Origin: Myxococcales bacterium
GTDB taxonomy: Bacteria > Myxococcota_A > Polyangia > Polyangiales > Polyangiaceae
Assembly (NCBI GenBank): GCA_903642325.1
Contig: CAHJWM010000002.1
Coordinates: forward strand, 124,001-188,000
Direction of reading: 5' to 3'
DNA length: 64,000 nucleotides
Shown here: positions 15,317-24,912 of the stretch, piece after piece
How positions within the stretch are numbered: the stretch's first letter is position 1
Layout of the letters: each line of letters begins with the position of its first letter
Translations under genes and position numbers: made by a program
Notes under the pieces: model-generated
The model's database searches: none
Told to the model about the DNA's origin: nothing
Seen by the model: the letters and a program-made list of their open reading frames with translations, nothing else

Positions 15317-17476
15317 ATGTCCTCACTAAGTCGGCTTTTAGTAGTACCGCTTGCAGTGGCCGGCTTGGCCTTATCAATCTTTGCCGGCTGTAGCGATAGC
15401 GACGCCATCGGGACCGGCTCTTCGGATGCCGGCGCCGTCGCCGGCGCTGGAGGTGAAACACCATCCGGCGGCTCCGCCGCCATCGGGGGTGGCACGGGAG
15501 AAGCAGGGACCGGAGGGACGACGCCAGTCGTAGCGTCCTGCGACCCTGGGAGCAGCGGTTCCAAGTGTGCTCCCTGTAAGCCAGGAACGTACTGTGCTGG
15601 CGGGGAAGCCGAGCCAGTTCGATGCGAGCTCGGCACCTTCGATGACGATTTGGACGCGGCCACCCAGTGCGTTCTTCTAAGCGACTGTTCTGCCGGCACC
15701 TACCTCGTGAAGGATGGCACGGGGACGGCCAACCGCGTGTGCGGTAAGTGCACCACCGGAACCTTCTCGGTCGATAAAAACGCGCTGATCTGTCTGCAGT
15801 ACACCGCGTGCAACCCGGGTGCTTACGTGGCCACGCCCGGCAGCGCGACTTCGGATCAGACCTGTTCCGGTTGCGACTCCGGCACTTTCTCGACGCTCGC
15901 GAACGCGCCGGCCTGTGCGCCGTGGACAGACTGCCAGCCGGGCACGCACATCCTCAACAGGCCCAGCTCGAAGTTGGACCGCATTTGCGAGGCCTGCGCG
16001 GCGGGCATGAGCTCCACTATCCCGAATGTGTCTCAATGCGGACCGCCCCGCGCTTGCGCGCCCGGTACATACCAGATAGCGCCGGCTACGCAGGCGACGC
16101 CGCCGACTTGCGCGGCCTGCGTCAAAGGGAGCTCGTGCGTGGGTGGCGTTTCTCTCCCTATCGCGTGCGCCCAGGGCACCTGGGACGATGATGCGAACCC
16201 CGCTACCCCGTGCATCGACAAGACGACCTGCGTGGTCGGCACCTCCGTCGCCTCCGAAGGGGACACGCTGACCGACCGGGCGTGCGCAGCATGCACGCCC
16301 GGCACGTTCTCCTCGGCCGAGAACAGCTCGACCTGCACGCCTCAGATCATCTGCCCGGCAGGTACCCTGACGGCAGGTCCTGGCACGGCCACGACCCAAA
16401 CGGCCTGCGCCGAATGTGCATTTGGCAACTTCAACACGGCCTCGGCTTCTACGTCATGTAGCCCGTGGAAGGTCATGTGTGTGGCAGGTCAGTTCTCGAG
16501 CCCTCCCCCGTCGATCACGTACGACCGCAACTGTGTCTCGTGCACGCTTGGAACGAATTTTTCAACCGGCGCCAACGCAACCTCGTGCACTGCCGTAGCA
16601 ACGTGCGGCTTGGGCACCTATCAGGTGGCAGCGCCCACCGCGGCCAGCAACCGCACGTGCGCAAACTGCGCTCCGACCGTAGTCGGTACGCAGACCGTGC
16701 AGACCTACAACGCGACAACAATCAATGCGCCGACGAGCGCGGTGTGTATCCCCTACCCGACCAACTGCGTCGCTGGCCAGTACTCGAGCCCGGTCGCAAG
16801 CCTGTCGGTTGCCCCGATTTGTGTGCCTTGCCCGGCCGGTAAGTTCAGCGTGGCGACGGTCGGCACCGGAACGCCGACGCCCACGTTGGCGACAACCAAC
16901 ACGGTAGCAGAGTGCACTCCGTACACCGCTTGTACTGCCGGGCAATACGTCTCGACCGTGGGCACTTCGAGCACGAACCAGGTTTGCTCCAACTGCGCAA
17001 CGGGTACCTTCAATGCGGACACGGTCGATGCGCCCAACTGCACGCCTTATACGATGTGCACTGCCGGCCAGTACGCCTCTACCCAGCCGAGCACGACGGC
17101 CGCGCCAGTGTGCAGCGCGTGTCCTACGGGCACGTTCACTTCGGCCAGCAATACGGCACTCGCTTGCACCGTCTGGTCGACCTGCCTCCAAGGCACGTCC
17201 CAAACCGCCATTCCGACCGTCGTGTCCGATCGAATCTGCGCGGCGTGCGCGCCGGGCACATTCAGCAACGCGACCAACTCCGCGAGCTGCATGGCCTGCC
17301 CGACGGGTCAGTACACGAGCGCGTCGGGTTCGACGACTTGCATCGGGTTCTCGCCCTGCGCCGTCGACTTCTACGTGAGCACGGCCGGTACCCCCACCTC
17401 CGACCAAGTGTGCACGGCGTGCCCCGCCGGTCAGACTAGCCCAGGTGGCAGCGTAACCGCGTGTACGGTGACTTGA
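15317..17476 (+). CDS. Cysteine-rich (TNFR/ephrin-receptor-like, GCC2/GCC3) repeat lipoprotein
   Basis: A 719-residue surface lipoprotein. The signal peptide ends in FAGC (Cys about residue 25) and a Gly/Ala linker follows. Then come about a dozen Cys-rich units of the form CxxCxxGTFS...C...C.xGxY, for example CSGCDSGTFST and CAACAPGTFSN. They resemble eukaryotic GCC2/GCC3 and TNF-receptor repeats, stabilised by disulfides. Probably a stalk or adhesion protein outside the cell. The ATG at 15317 has GGAG 12 bases upstream; TTG at 15305 is possible but would overlap the Shine-Dalgarno sequence. The antisense strand is also open along much of it, a by-product of codon bias. Confidence 0.85.
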   Translation: MSSLSRLLVVPLAVAGLALSIFAGCSDSDAIGTGSSDAGAVAGAGGETPSGGSAAIGGGTGEAGTGGTTPVVASCDPGSSGSKCAPCKPGTYCAGGEAEPVRCELGTFDDDLDAATQCVLLSDCSAGTYLVKDGTGTANRVCGKCTTGTFSVDKNALICLQYTACNPGAYVATPGSATSDQTCSGCDSGTFSTLANAPACAPWTDCQPGTHILNRPSSKLDRICEACAAGMSSTIPNVSQCGPPRACAPGTYQIAPATQATPPTCAACVKGSSCVGGVSLPIACAQGTWDDDANPATPCIDKTTCVVGTSVASEGDTLTDRACAACTPGTFSSAENSSTCTPQIICPAGTLTAGPGTATTQTACAECAFGNFNTASASTSCSPWKVMCVAGQFSSPPPSITYDRNCVSCTLGTNFSTGANATSCTAVATCGLGTYQVAAPTAASNRTCANCAPTVVGTQTVQTYNATTINAPTSAVCIPYPTNCVAGQYSSPVASLSVAPICVPCPAGKFSVATVGTGTPTPTLATTNTVAECTPYTACTAGQYVSTVGTSSTNQVCSNCATGTFNADTVDAPNCTPYTMCTAGQYASTQPSTTAAPVCSACPTGTFTSASNTALACTVWSTCLQGTSQTAIPTVVSDRICAACAPGTFSNATNSASCMACPTGQYTSASGSTTCIGFSPCAVDFYVSTAGTPTSDQVCTACPAGQTSPGGSVTACTVT

Positions 17477-17525
17477 GCGAGGCAGCGTTCGCTTACAATG
17501 GGCGAGCCGTGCGGTATTGTGTAAG

Positions 17526-19454
17526 CTACGTCGCGCCACTCAACAGCAGGCGCACCTTTTCCGCCAACGCGTCCGCGGAAAAGGGCTTCTCGATGTAGGG
17601 CGCGCCCGACTCCAAGGCGCCCGAGCGCTCGCTGGCACCGCCTGGATAGCCGGACATATAGAGGACACGGAGCTTGGGGTACTGCTCGGTCAGCTCACGC
17701 GCTAGCTGCGGGCCCGCACACTCGGGCATGATCACGTCCGTGAGCAGCAGGTCGATTGCTTCTCCATGCTCCGCGCACAGCGCGCGCGCATCCGCTGGAT
17801 AGCGGGCTTCGAGCACGGTGTAGCCGCGCTCGCGTAGAATACGCGAAGCGACCTGGCGCACGGCCGCGTAGTCCTCCACGACCAAAATCGTTCCACCGTG
17901 GCCAGGGGTGACGAGGCCAGTGCCCGGCCCGTGGTCACGCTCCGGGCCGTTCCGCAAGCGCGGGAAGTAGATCTTGAACGCGCTGCCGCGACCAGGCTCG
18001 CTGAACACACGGATCTGCCCGCCCGTCTGCTGCACGATTCCGTACACGGTCGCAAGCCCGAGGCCGGTCCCCTTTCCTACCCCTTTCGTGGTGAAAAACG
18101 GCTCGAAGATGCGACGTTCGGTGTCCGCATCCATGCCCGTCCCGGTGTCCCTGACGGACAGCAGGACGTAGTCGCCTGGCATGACGTTCGGGTGCGCCAC
18201 CGCATAGTCGGCGTCGTCATCGACGTTGAACGTTTCGATCAGAAGCTGCCCACCGTTGGGCATGGCGTCTCGAGCATTGATGGACAGATTGAGAATCACT
18301 TGGTCGAGCTGGCCGGGGTCCGCCCGGATCAAGCCGAGCTCTGGCAGGAGGCGCGTTGACAGCTCGATATCCTCACCGATGATTCGATGCAGCATCTTTT
18401 CGATGCCGGACACGAGGTCATTCAACTGCACGTCGACCGGCTGAACCGTCTCACTGCGGCTGAAGGCTAAGAGCTGCTTGGTCAATGCCGCGGCTCGCCG
18501 CGCGGCTGACAACACCTCGCCCAAGTCACCACGCGCCGGATCATTCGCCGGCAAGCCATCCCGCACGAGCTCCGCGTAACTTTGGATCACGACGAGCAGG
18601 TTGTTGAAATCATGTGCGACGCCGCCCGCAAGGCGCCCGATCGCGTCCATTTTTTGCGATTGACTGAGCTGTGTCTCGAGCTCACGTTGCTGCGTCACGT
18701 CGCGGAGCACCGCGACGCCGCCCGAGATCCCGTGTTGGCCTCCGCCGAGTGGTGTGCCCGTCATGCTGACGGTTGCGCCTGGCACGGAAGCATTCTTCAC
18801 GAAGACTTCTGCCGGAGGCGAGGTTTCACCGGCCATGGCGCGAATCAGTGGGTTTTCAGCAGCCGGCAGTAGATCGCTGCGATTTGCCGTGAACACGCCG
18901 TAGTGCCGCGCCCACGTTTCCGGATCGACGTCTTGCGCGCCCATCCCCAAGATTTTTTCCGCTCGTGGGTTGAATAACAGGCACTTCCCTTCGCGGTCGG
19001 CCGCCACGATCCCCTCGTTCAGGCTGTTGACGATCGAATCGAGCAGGTGACGCTCGCGTGCCAACTGCTGCGCGAGCCGGTAGTGCTCCGCCGCCTTTCG
19101 CACCTTCATCAGCAGGTCGTCCGGGTTCCAGGGCTTGGTGACATAGGCAAAGATTTTGCCGTTGTTCACCGCGCGGATCACCGCTGAAAGATCGGCAAAA
19201 GCGGTAACCAAAATACGACGTGCGTCCGACGCGGTGCCGAGCTTGGCCAGCAGCTCGTCACCGGTCATTTTCGGCATGCGTTGATCGCTAATCACGACGG
19301 CAATTCCTCGATCATGGCGCACGATCTCGAGTGCTTCTTCGGGGAATCCGGTCTTCAAGATCACGAAGTCGTCGCCCAGCAGGTCCTCGAGCGCTACCAA
19401 GATCTCCGGTTCGTCGTCGACTAGCAACACTCGTTCCTTGACGGCGGCTTGCAT
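17526..19454 (-). CDS. Hybrid sensor histidine kinase (REC-PAS-HisKA-HATPase-REC)
   Basis: A 642-residue soluble kinase. Residues 8-120 form a receiver (VLLVDDEP, VVISDQRMPKMTG, YVTKPW), about 140-265 a PAS domain (IVNSLNEGIVAADREG), and about 275-510 the kinase core. The H-box is GRLAGGVAHDFNNLL, the N-box LNLSINARDAMP, with DTGTGMD and GTGLGLATVYGIV. About 525-642 is a second receiver (LLLTDVIMPECAGPQ, phosphoacceptor Asp). The front receiver with an RpfG-like WNPDDLL ending suggests input by phosphorelay. It starts 4 bases after the stop of the kinase upstream, so the two are one operon. Confidence 0.9.
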   Translation of the reverse strand: MQAAVKERVLLVDDEPEILVALEDLLGDDFVILKTGFPEEALEIVRHDRGIAVVISDQRMPKMTGDELLAKLGTASDARRILVTAFADLSAVIRAVNNGKIFAYVTKPWNPDDLLMKVRKAAEHYRLAQQLARERHLLDSIVNSLNEGIVAADREGKCLLFNPRAEKILGMGAQDVDPETWARHYGVFTANRSDLLPAAENPLIRAMAGETSPPAEVFVKNASVPGATVSMTGTPLGGGQHGISGGVAVLRDVTQQRELETQLSQSQKMDAIGRLAGGVAHDFNNLLVVIQSYAELVRDGLPANDPARGDLGEVLSAARRAAALTKQLLAFSRSETVQPVDVQLNDLVSGIEKMLHRIIGEDIELSTRLLPELGLIRADPGQLDQVILNLSINARDAMPNGGQLLIETFNVDDDADYAVAHPNVMPGDYVLLSVRDTGTGMDADTERRIFEPFFTTKGVGKGTGLGLATVYGIVQQTGGQIRVFSEPGRGSAFKIYFPRLRNGPERDHGPGTGLVTPGHGGTILVVEDYAAVRQVASRILRERGYTVLEARYPADARALCAEHGEAIDLLLTDVIMPECAGPQLARELTEQYPKLRVLYMSGYPGGASERSGALESGAPYIEKPFSADALAEKVRLLLSGAT

Positions 19455-19458
19455 GATC

Positions 19459-20418
19459 TTACCGGTGGTCGCCCAGGTTCAGCGGAATGCGAATTATGGC
19501 GGACGTTCCACCGGATTCCGAGTCGATAAGGTCAAGCACCCCGCCGTGTTTGCGCGCGATTGAATAGGATGTCGATAGTCCGAGCCCACTGCCGTCGCCC
19601 ACCGGCTTCGTGCTGAAAAACGGCTCGAACACCCGCTCGCGGAGCCCGGGGGGTATTCCGGCTCCCGTGTCCGAGATGGTAATCGTATACGTATCGCCCG
19701 TTCCCTCGGCGCTGATGCCGAGCACGCCGGACCCAGCCATGGCGTCCAAGGCGTTGCAGATCAAGCTCATGATCGCCTGATTCAACAAGCCCGCGTAGCA
19801 CTCGATCTCGAAGGGCGGGCGGAAGCGAGTTTCGATTCGAATGCCATCGCCGAGCCGATGCCCGAGCATCGTAAGCACCGACTCCACCGATTCTTGCACG
19901 TTCATCTGCTTTCGCTCGCCTTCGCCGAGGCGGGAAAAGGTGTGAAGCTTGACTACCAGCTCCCGGATGCGCTCGAGCCCCGGGGAGATCTCGTTCAGCC
20001 GCTCGCTTGCGCGCTGAAAGCTGTGTATCGCGCCGTCGGGCAAGTCTTCAGGGAGATGTTCGGCCACGTGACTCAAACAGCGAAGGGCCGTGTCCAAGTG
20101 GCCGAGCACGAACGCCAGCGGATTGTTGATTTCATGGGCGATCCCCGCGACCAGCTCCACGAGTGACGCCATCTTGGCGGATTGGACCAGTCTTAGCTGC
20201 TCGTCTTGCAGCGCCGCGAAGGCCGCATCGAGCGCCGTGCTCTTGCCCGGTGAACCGTCTGCGCCAGAATCTGCGAGCGCGGCCCGAGAAGCGGCGTGCT
20301 CGACAGAGGTGTGGAGAGCGGCCAGGTTGGCCTGAACGCCGTCTACCGCGAGCAACACAGGGCGCAGCTCGGCATCTGAGCCAAACAAGGGCGCCGGTTT
20401 CTCGAGCTCGTTATGCAT
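19459..20418 (-). CDS. Sensor histidine kinase
   Basis: A 319-residue soluble kinase with an N-terminal helical region of unknown function (about 1-75). The kinase core follows: H-box VELVAGIAHEINNPLAFV, N-box MSLICNALDAMA, ATP lid DTGAGIPPG and DGSGLGLSTSYSIA. No receiver or membrane segment. It is the first gene of a pair with the hybrid kinase and may pass phosphate to that protein's N-terminal receiver, which lacks its own partner. Confidence 0.88.
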   Translation of the reverse strand: MHNELEKPAPLFGSDAELRPVLLAVDGVQANLAALHTSVEHAASRAALADSGADGSPGKSTALDAAFAALQDEQLRLVQSAKMASLVELVAGIAHEINNPLAFVLGHLDTALRCLSHVAEHLPEDLPDGAIHSFQRASERLNEISPGLERIRELVVKLHTFSRLGEGERKQMNVQESVESVLTMLGHRLGDGIRIETRFRPPFEIECYAGLLNQAIMSLICNALDAMAGSGVLGISAEGTGDTYTITISDTGAGIPPGLRERVFEPFFSTKPVGDGSGLGLSTSYSIARKHGGVLDLIDSESGGTSAIIRIPLNLGDHR

Positions 20419-21028
20419 CGACGCAGCATCCTTTGGGCAACTGCGGGTCGCGCGGACGCCCGACTCTCGCCCCGACGATGCGCCCTAGCGATTGACGTGT
20501 TCTTAGCGCGTGCGACGCGCTCTCAGCACTCTTTCCCACTCTAATGAGTGAGTGTCTCTGGACGCAGCTCGCACGTCAAGGAAGGACGGCCGACATGCTG
20601 GGGCCGTCGAGGGCGAATCGCCTTCCTGCCACAGTCACCGAAAGCGCCCCTCGGCGGCAGCGCCGCGGCCGATTCAGCGATTCGGCGCGTCGCGAGCCCA
20701 TCGAGAAAGCTCCCCGGCAGGCACCTCTTGGCGGGCTCCCTTTGGAGGTCGGGGCACGTGGTGAGAGCGGCACGCACATGTAACTCATTGTCATCACTTG
20801 TCGGGGTGTATCGGAGTTGAAATACCGTGTTTCCGTGAGACGGTCTTCGTCGAACCTGCCATCAACGGCGCCGAACCGTGCTCAATTAAGCCTGGAAATG
20901 CCTTAAAAATACGACTCGTTGCCGGAATATTTCGCTCAAGGGCGAGCCAAGTGCCCCGTTCACTAGCGCCAGAGTCGAACGGGATATCCCGTCGCAGGTC
21001 GCGACGAACCCGCACGAGGAGACTTTCC
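20419..21028. other. Divergent intergenic region
   Basis: About 610 bases between the kinase pair and the RTX lipoprotein. From 20540 to 20800 three plus frames and one minus frame are all open, which reflects base composition rather than genes. AAAAATAC at 20903-20910 is locally AT-rich and may belong to the downstream promoter. Confidence 0.4.
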
Positions 21029-22711
21029 ATGCGCAACCGTCTGTCCTTCCTGCCCTTTAGTTGCTTGGTCGTATTTTCGCTCGCCGGCTGTGCGGGAACC
21101 TCGACCCCGGTAACGTCTGACGACCCGTTCAAGACTGCAGAAGAAAATCTGACGCCCCTCACCACGGGTTGCACGTTCGTCGCCGCCTCGGGGCTGATGA
21201 CCGTCACCGTCGCCGCGGGCGAGACCGCGATTATCTCACGCCGGGCCGCCGATTCCGCGATCTTGCAGAACGGCGCGTCGTGCGACAACCTGGCAACCAG
21301 CAGCACCCTGAAGAGGATACAGGTGACCGGCGCCGCCAGCGGTGCTGCCAAAGAAGTCATCCTGGACTTCACCAATGGCTTGTTTGCCACGGGCACGAGC
21401 TCGCTCGCCACTACGGGCATCGTGGTTGACCTGGGCGCGGTGAGCGGCAATACGCTCGGCATCCGCGGCACCGCGGCCATCGATAACATCGCCTACGGGT
21501 CCACCGGCGTGAACCTGAACAACGACGCTTTCAAGGACATCAGCATTGCGAACGTGACGACCCATACGGTCTATCTCGGCGACGGTGCCGACATCTTCAC
21601 AGCGTCCGGCGGGGCCGCCATCGGCACCGCCTTCACCTCCCCGCTCACCGTGTATGGCGGGGCGGGCGCGGATCTTTTCAACGAGGGCGCGGCGTCGACG
21701 GCTGGCGAGACCATTTTCGGTGGCGCGGATATCGATACGGTATCCTACGCCGCCCGCTCCGCCGTAGTCACCGTAACCGTCGGCGCGGGCTCGGCCAATG
21801 ATGGCGTTTCGGGCGAAGCCGATGACATCAAGAGCGACGTGGAAATCGTGACCGGTGGCACGGGCGCCGACGTCCTCACCGGCGCGCCCGGCGTGGCAAT
21901 CACGCTCAACGGCGGGGCGGGCAACGACACCTTGACCGGTGACACGGCAGCCGACACCTTGAACGGCGACGCGGGCGACGACACGCTGCTCGGCAAGGCC
22001 GGCGCCGACACCCTGAACGGCGGCGACGGCGACGACACGTTCGACGAGGAAGCTGCCGCCAATGGAGGCGATATATTCAACGGCGGTAACGGCATCGACA
22101 CGGTCAATTATTCGGCGCGCACCGCTCTGGTGCACGTGACCATGGACGGCGTAGCGGCCGACGACGGCGCGGCCATGGAGTCCGACAACGTGAAGGCCGA
22201 CGTCGAAAACCTTCTCGGCTCGGCCTACGACGACGTTATCACCGGCAACGCGCTGAACAATAGAATCAAGGGCAACGCTGGCAACGATACCCTCGCTGGC
22301 GGCGCTGGGGATGACGTGTTCGACGAGGGTGCAGCCGCCAGTGGCGGCGACACCATCACCGGCGGTTTGGGTGTCGATACCGTAGACTACTCGGCGCGCA
22401 CTGCTGTGCTCACGGTCACGCTAAACGCCACCGCGGTGTCTGGCGCGTCCGGTGAGAATGACTCGCTGGGATTGGACATGGAGAACGTGCTCGGTGGCAC
22501 TCTCGGCGACACCATCACGGGCAACGCTCTGAACAACGAGTTGGACGGCGGCGCGGGCGACGATACCCTGAATGGCTTGGCTGGCGACGACGTTTTGGAG
22601 GGCGGCGGCGGCTCGGAGGCCAACGTGCTCGACTGCGGCGCCGGTGACGGTGACATCGGCTTTGGTGCCGGTTCTGGCATGGGCGCTTCGACGACCAATT
22701 GCGAGTTCTGA
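21029..22711 (+). CDS. RTX-like calcium-binding repeat lipoprotein
   Basis: A 560-residue lipoprotein. The signal peptide ends with SLAGC (Cys about residue 19). From about residue 230 it carries glycine-rich nonapeptide repeats (GGAGNDTLTG, GDAGDDTLLG, GGDGDDTFDE) that form calcium-binding beta rolls. They are arranged in three larger modules, each opening with D-T-V-x-Y-x-A-R (DTVSYAARS, DTVNYSART, DTVDYSART). Likely exposed on the cell surface. Start ATG 21029 is supported by GAGGAG at 21016-21021; the longer frame from 20798 is not. A terminator follows at 22736. Confidence 0.88.
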   Translation: MRNRLSFLPFSCLVVFSLAGCAGTSTPVTSDDPFKTAEENLTPLTTGCTFVAASGLMTVTVAAGETAIISRRAADSAILQNGASCDNLATSSTLKRIQVTGAASGAAKEVILDFTNGLFATGTSSLATTGIVVDLGAVSGNTLGIRGTAAIDNIAYGSTGVNLNNDAFKDISIANVTTHTVYLGDGADIFTASGGAAIGTAFTSPLTVYGGAGADLFNEGAASTAGETIFGGADIDTVSYAARSAVVTVTVGAGSANDGVSGEADDIKSDVEIVTGGTGADVLTGAPGVAITLNGGAGNDTLTGDTAADTLNGDAGDDTLLGKAGADTLNGGDGDDTFDEEAAANGGDIFNGGNGIDTVNYSARTALVHVTMDGVAADDGAAMESDNVKADVENLLGSAYDDVITGNALNNRIKGNAGNDTLAGGAGDDVFDEGAAASGGDTITGGLGVDTVDYSARTAVLTVTLNATAVSGASGENDSLGLDMENVLGGTLGDTITGNALNNELDGGAGDDTLNGLAGDDVLEGGGGSEANVLDCGAGDGDIGFGAGSGMGASTTNCEF

Positions 22712-22735
22712 TTTGCTCTAGAACGAAGGACTTAC

Positions 22736-22772
22736 ACGCCGCACGGATTGCCCGCGCGGCGTTCGCATTTTT
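22736..22772 (+). terminator. Rho-independent terminator after the RTX gene
   Basis: ACGCCGC at 22736-22742 pairs with GCGGCGT at 22756-22762 (7 bp), and TTTTT lies at 22768-22772. It is 25 bases after the stop codon. Confidence 0.6.
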
Positions 22773-22904
22773 GTACCCGTCATGGCTCTGGCGCGAGCCA
22801 AGCGATTGACGCTCGAAGGCCGCCAAAAGCAGCGGAATCGACGGCAATTGAGCGAGTTTTCGAGAGCGGTGGGAGGCACGCTGCTTGCTTTGGCCGGTGA
22901 CGCC

Positions 22905-24440
22905 ATGAAAGCTCCTCTAAATTCGCTCGTATTGTGGTTGATTGCGCTGTCAGCCGCATGCTCGAACCTGGCAAGTTCGGTCGATCCCGGCTCAGGCGCA
23001 AACGGCACGGAAGGCAAAGACTCGTCGCACGCCGGCGCGAACGGCGGCGGTCATGACAGTAACGACGGCAGCGGGGCCGCTGCTACCAAAGCGAGTGCGG
23101 GCGCATCCGGCAAGGCCGGAGAGAGCGGCGGCGGCGTACTCTCGCTGGCTACCGTCGATGCCCACGTGGTGGGTCGCAATGGCAACGGCATCCGCTTTAC
23201 GGTGAAGGGCACGCAGCCGGACTCGAAGGTGGCGAGCATCTCCGTCAGCTTTCGAGGCGGAGATGGCAAGCCAGTCCCGGTGTTCGATGGAGATTGGGAC
23301 GGTAGCCCCGACACGGCGGATGGTCGCATCGTGCTGGACTCGTTGCCGACGGACGCCGCGTTCACGGCCTCGGCCACGATCAGCGGATTGTTAGACGCTA
23401 CGAAATTGCTCGAGGCAAACGTCGCATTGGTCGACGGCGACGACAATTCATCGGCACAGGTCAGCGCACAAATCCTGCAACAACGCGCGAAAAAGCTGGG
23501 GGAAAGCTGCGACCCGAGCTACGTGCTCGATCGCTGCGAAGCGGGCGAGTCGTGCGCGGGGGCGCCCACGGTGTGCACCGCTGGCGTGCCTCCGGTGTTG
23601 GCGGAGCTTCGCTACTTGCATGCAACGTACGGCCCGGTGATCCTTGCCCGCGGCACAGACCCAGACGACGACATGGGTAAGTTTCACATCGAGCTCTTGG
23701 ATGCGAACAACAAGCCAGTGACGGTCGATCTCGACTCCGGGCCGACGACCGCGATCGACACCCAGCCGGCATTCATCTCGGCTCAGGGCACGTTTTACGG
23801 CTATAACAAGGGCGGGCTGACGCTCGATACGCAAGTGCCCAAAGTCCGGGTCACACCCGTCGACTCGTTGGGCCACGAAGGCCCGCCGCAATTGGCCAGC
23901 ATCGCTGCCCTCACGCGCGCGGCCGACGGCGGGGGCTGCGACGCTCGCGGTTTCATCGGTTGTCCCGCCGACGAGGTGTGTACTCCGGGGCTGCCCGTCG
24001 TGGTTGGTCGCTGTGCGAAGGGCAAGGGCTTACGTCAGTCGGCATGCGCCGGCGCGCTCAAGCTAGATCCTGCGAAGGGTGTGATCGCCGCCGCTGGCGT
24101 GATCGATGGGTCGAGCCTTTGGGACCCGCCTCACAGTTGCACGAACGATCAGAATATCGATCGGCCGGAAGGCGTGGTTCGGCTGCACCTCGCCGCAGCG
24201 GTGGCTAAATTGACGATCAGCACGCGGCGGCCCGAAACGAATGTCGACACGGTTCTGTATGTACTGCCGGGTTGTGCGGACGACTCCAAAGACGCCCTCG
24301 ACTGTAATGACGACGCGCCGACGGGCGGTTTTGCTTCCGAGCTCGTACTAAAAAAGGTGCCTGCCGGAGATTACGCGATTGTGGTCGAGTCGGCGCAGTT
24401 AGGCGGGGGCTCCTTTGGAGTGTCGGTGGCGACGGACTGA
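22905..24440 (+). CDS. Secreted lipoprotein with Gly/Ser linker and C-terminal PPC-like domain
   Basis: A 511-residue lipoprotein. Lipobox ALSAAC (Cys about residue 19) is followed by a Gly/Ser/Ala linker to about residue 75. The middle part is unrecognised and holds Cys pairs (CDPSYVLDRCEAGESCAG) like those in other myxobacterial surface proteins. The last 110 residues (TRRPETNVDTVLYVLPGC to the C-terminus GGGSFGVSVATD) resemble a pre-peptidase C-terminal type beta-sandwich. The ATG at 22905 starts the signal peptide. No partner genes; function unknown. Confidence 0.7.
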   Translation: MKAPLNSLVLWLIALSAACSNLASSVDPGSGANGTEGKDSSHAGANGGGHDSNDGSGAAATKASAGASGKAGESGGGVLSLATVDAHVVGRNGNGIRFTVKGTQPDSKVASISVSFRGGDGKPVPVFDGDWDGSPDTADGRIVLDSLPTDAAFTASATISGLLDATKLLEANVALVDGDDNSSAQVSAQILQQRAKKLGESCDPSYVLDRCEAGESCAGAPTVCTAGVPPVLAELRYLHATYGPVILARGTDPDDDMGKFHIELLDANNKPVTVDLDSGPTTAIDTQPAFISAQGTFYGYNKGGLTLDTQVPKVRVTPVDSLGHEGPPQLASIAALTRAADGGGCDARGFIGCPADEVCTPGLPVVVGRCAKGKGLRQSACAGALKLDPAKGVIAAAGVIDGSSLWDPPHSCTNDQNIDRPEGVVRLHLAAAVAKLTISTRRPETNVDTVLYVLPGCADDSKDALDCNDDAPTGGFASELVLKKVPAGDYAIVVESAQLGGGSFGVSVATD

Positions 24441-24477
24441 GAGCACTTATGGCGCGTGCATCGCCAACGGTGGTGGC

Positions 24478-24762
24478 TCAAGGCGCGCCGCTGCCAGAGC
24501 CCGTACCAGGGCCACCGTTGCCGGGTGGTGAGCCGGTGCCCGTACCGCTGCCGGCGCCGATGCCGTTTCCCAGGCTGCCAGGTCCGCCCTCAGCGCTCGT
24601 CCCGGGGCCGGTATTGCTTGGACCGGGCTCGGAGCTCATCGCATCGGGCGCGCCCGTCCCTTTACTGACCGCAGCCGCGCTAGCGTCCTTGGGGGCGGGG
24701 GTCGTTTCCAGACAAGCGTTGCTCGCAAGCGCCGCCGTGACTAGCAGAAGAGTTCGGATCAT
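24478..24762 (-). CDS. Small Gly/Pro-rich lipoprotein
   Basis: A 94-residue product beginning MIRTLLLVTAALASNACLET, a signal peptide with a slightly atypical lipobox (ASNAC). The whole mature part is low complexity in Gly, Ser, Thr and Pro. It is convergent with the lipoprotein on the other strand. The opposite-strand frame (24449-24787) gives a Pro-rich chain without a signal peptide, so I prefer this strand. Function unknown. Confidence 0.55.
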   Translation of the reverse strand: MIRTLLLVTAALASNACLETTPAPKDASAAAVSKGTGAPDAMSSEPGPSNTGPGTSAEGGPGSLGNGIGAGSGTGTGSPPGNGGPGTGSGSGAP

Positions 24763-24912
24763 GACGGCCTTTTTATCTCGTGCTTGAGCGTTCGAGTGCA
24801 ACGTTAGCAGAGCGACGGAGCAAGTCACCTGTCTTGGCGCCAGTGGCGGCGCGTAAGCAGATCCCGCCGGCTAGACCCGAGCTCGGCTGGGGCGCTATGG
24901 TAATTCAAGAAC

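Noticed and set aside
16562-17539. Antisense 325-codon frame over the Cys-rich gene
   Set aside because: It is an Arg/Ala-rich shadow of the regular repeats in the plus strand and has no signal, motif or start site.
20540-20820. Several overlapping frames on both strands
   Set aside because: All open at once because of base composition; none has a good start or familiar product.
21236-22135. Antisense 299-codon frame over the RTX gene
   Set aside because: Product of repeat codon bias; the plus strand has signal peptide, Shine-Dalgarno and terminator.
24449-24787. Plus-strand Pro-rich frame
   Set aside because: The opposite strand encodes a lipoprotein signal peptide, which is stronger evidence.
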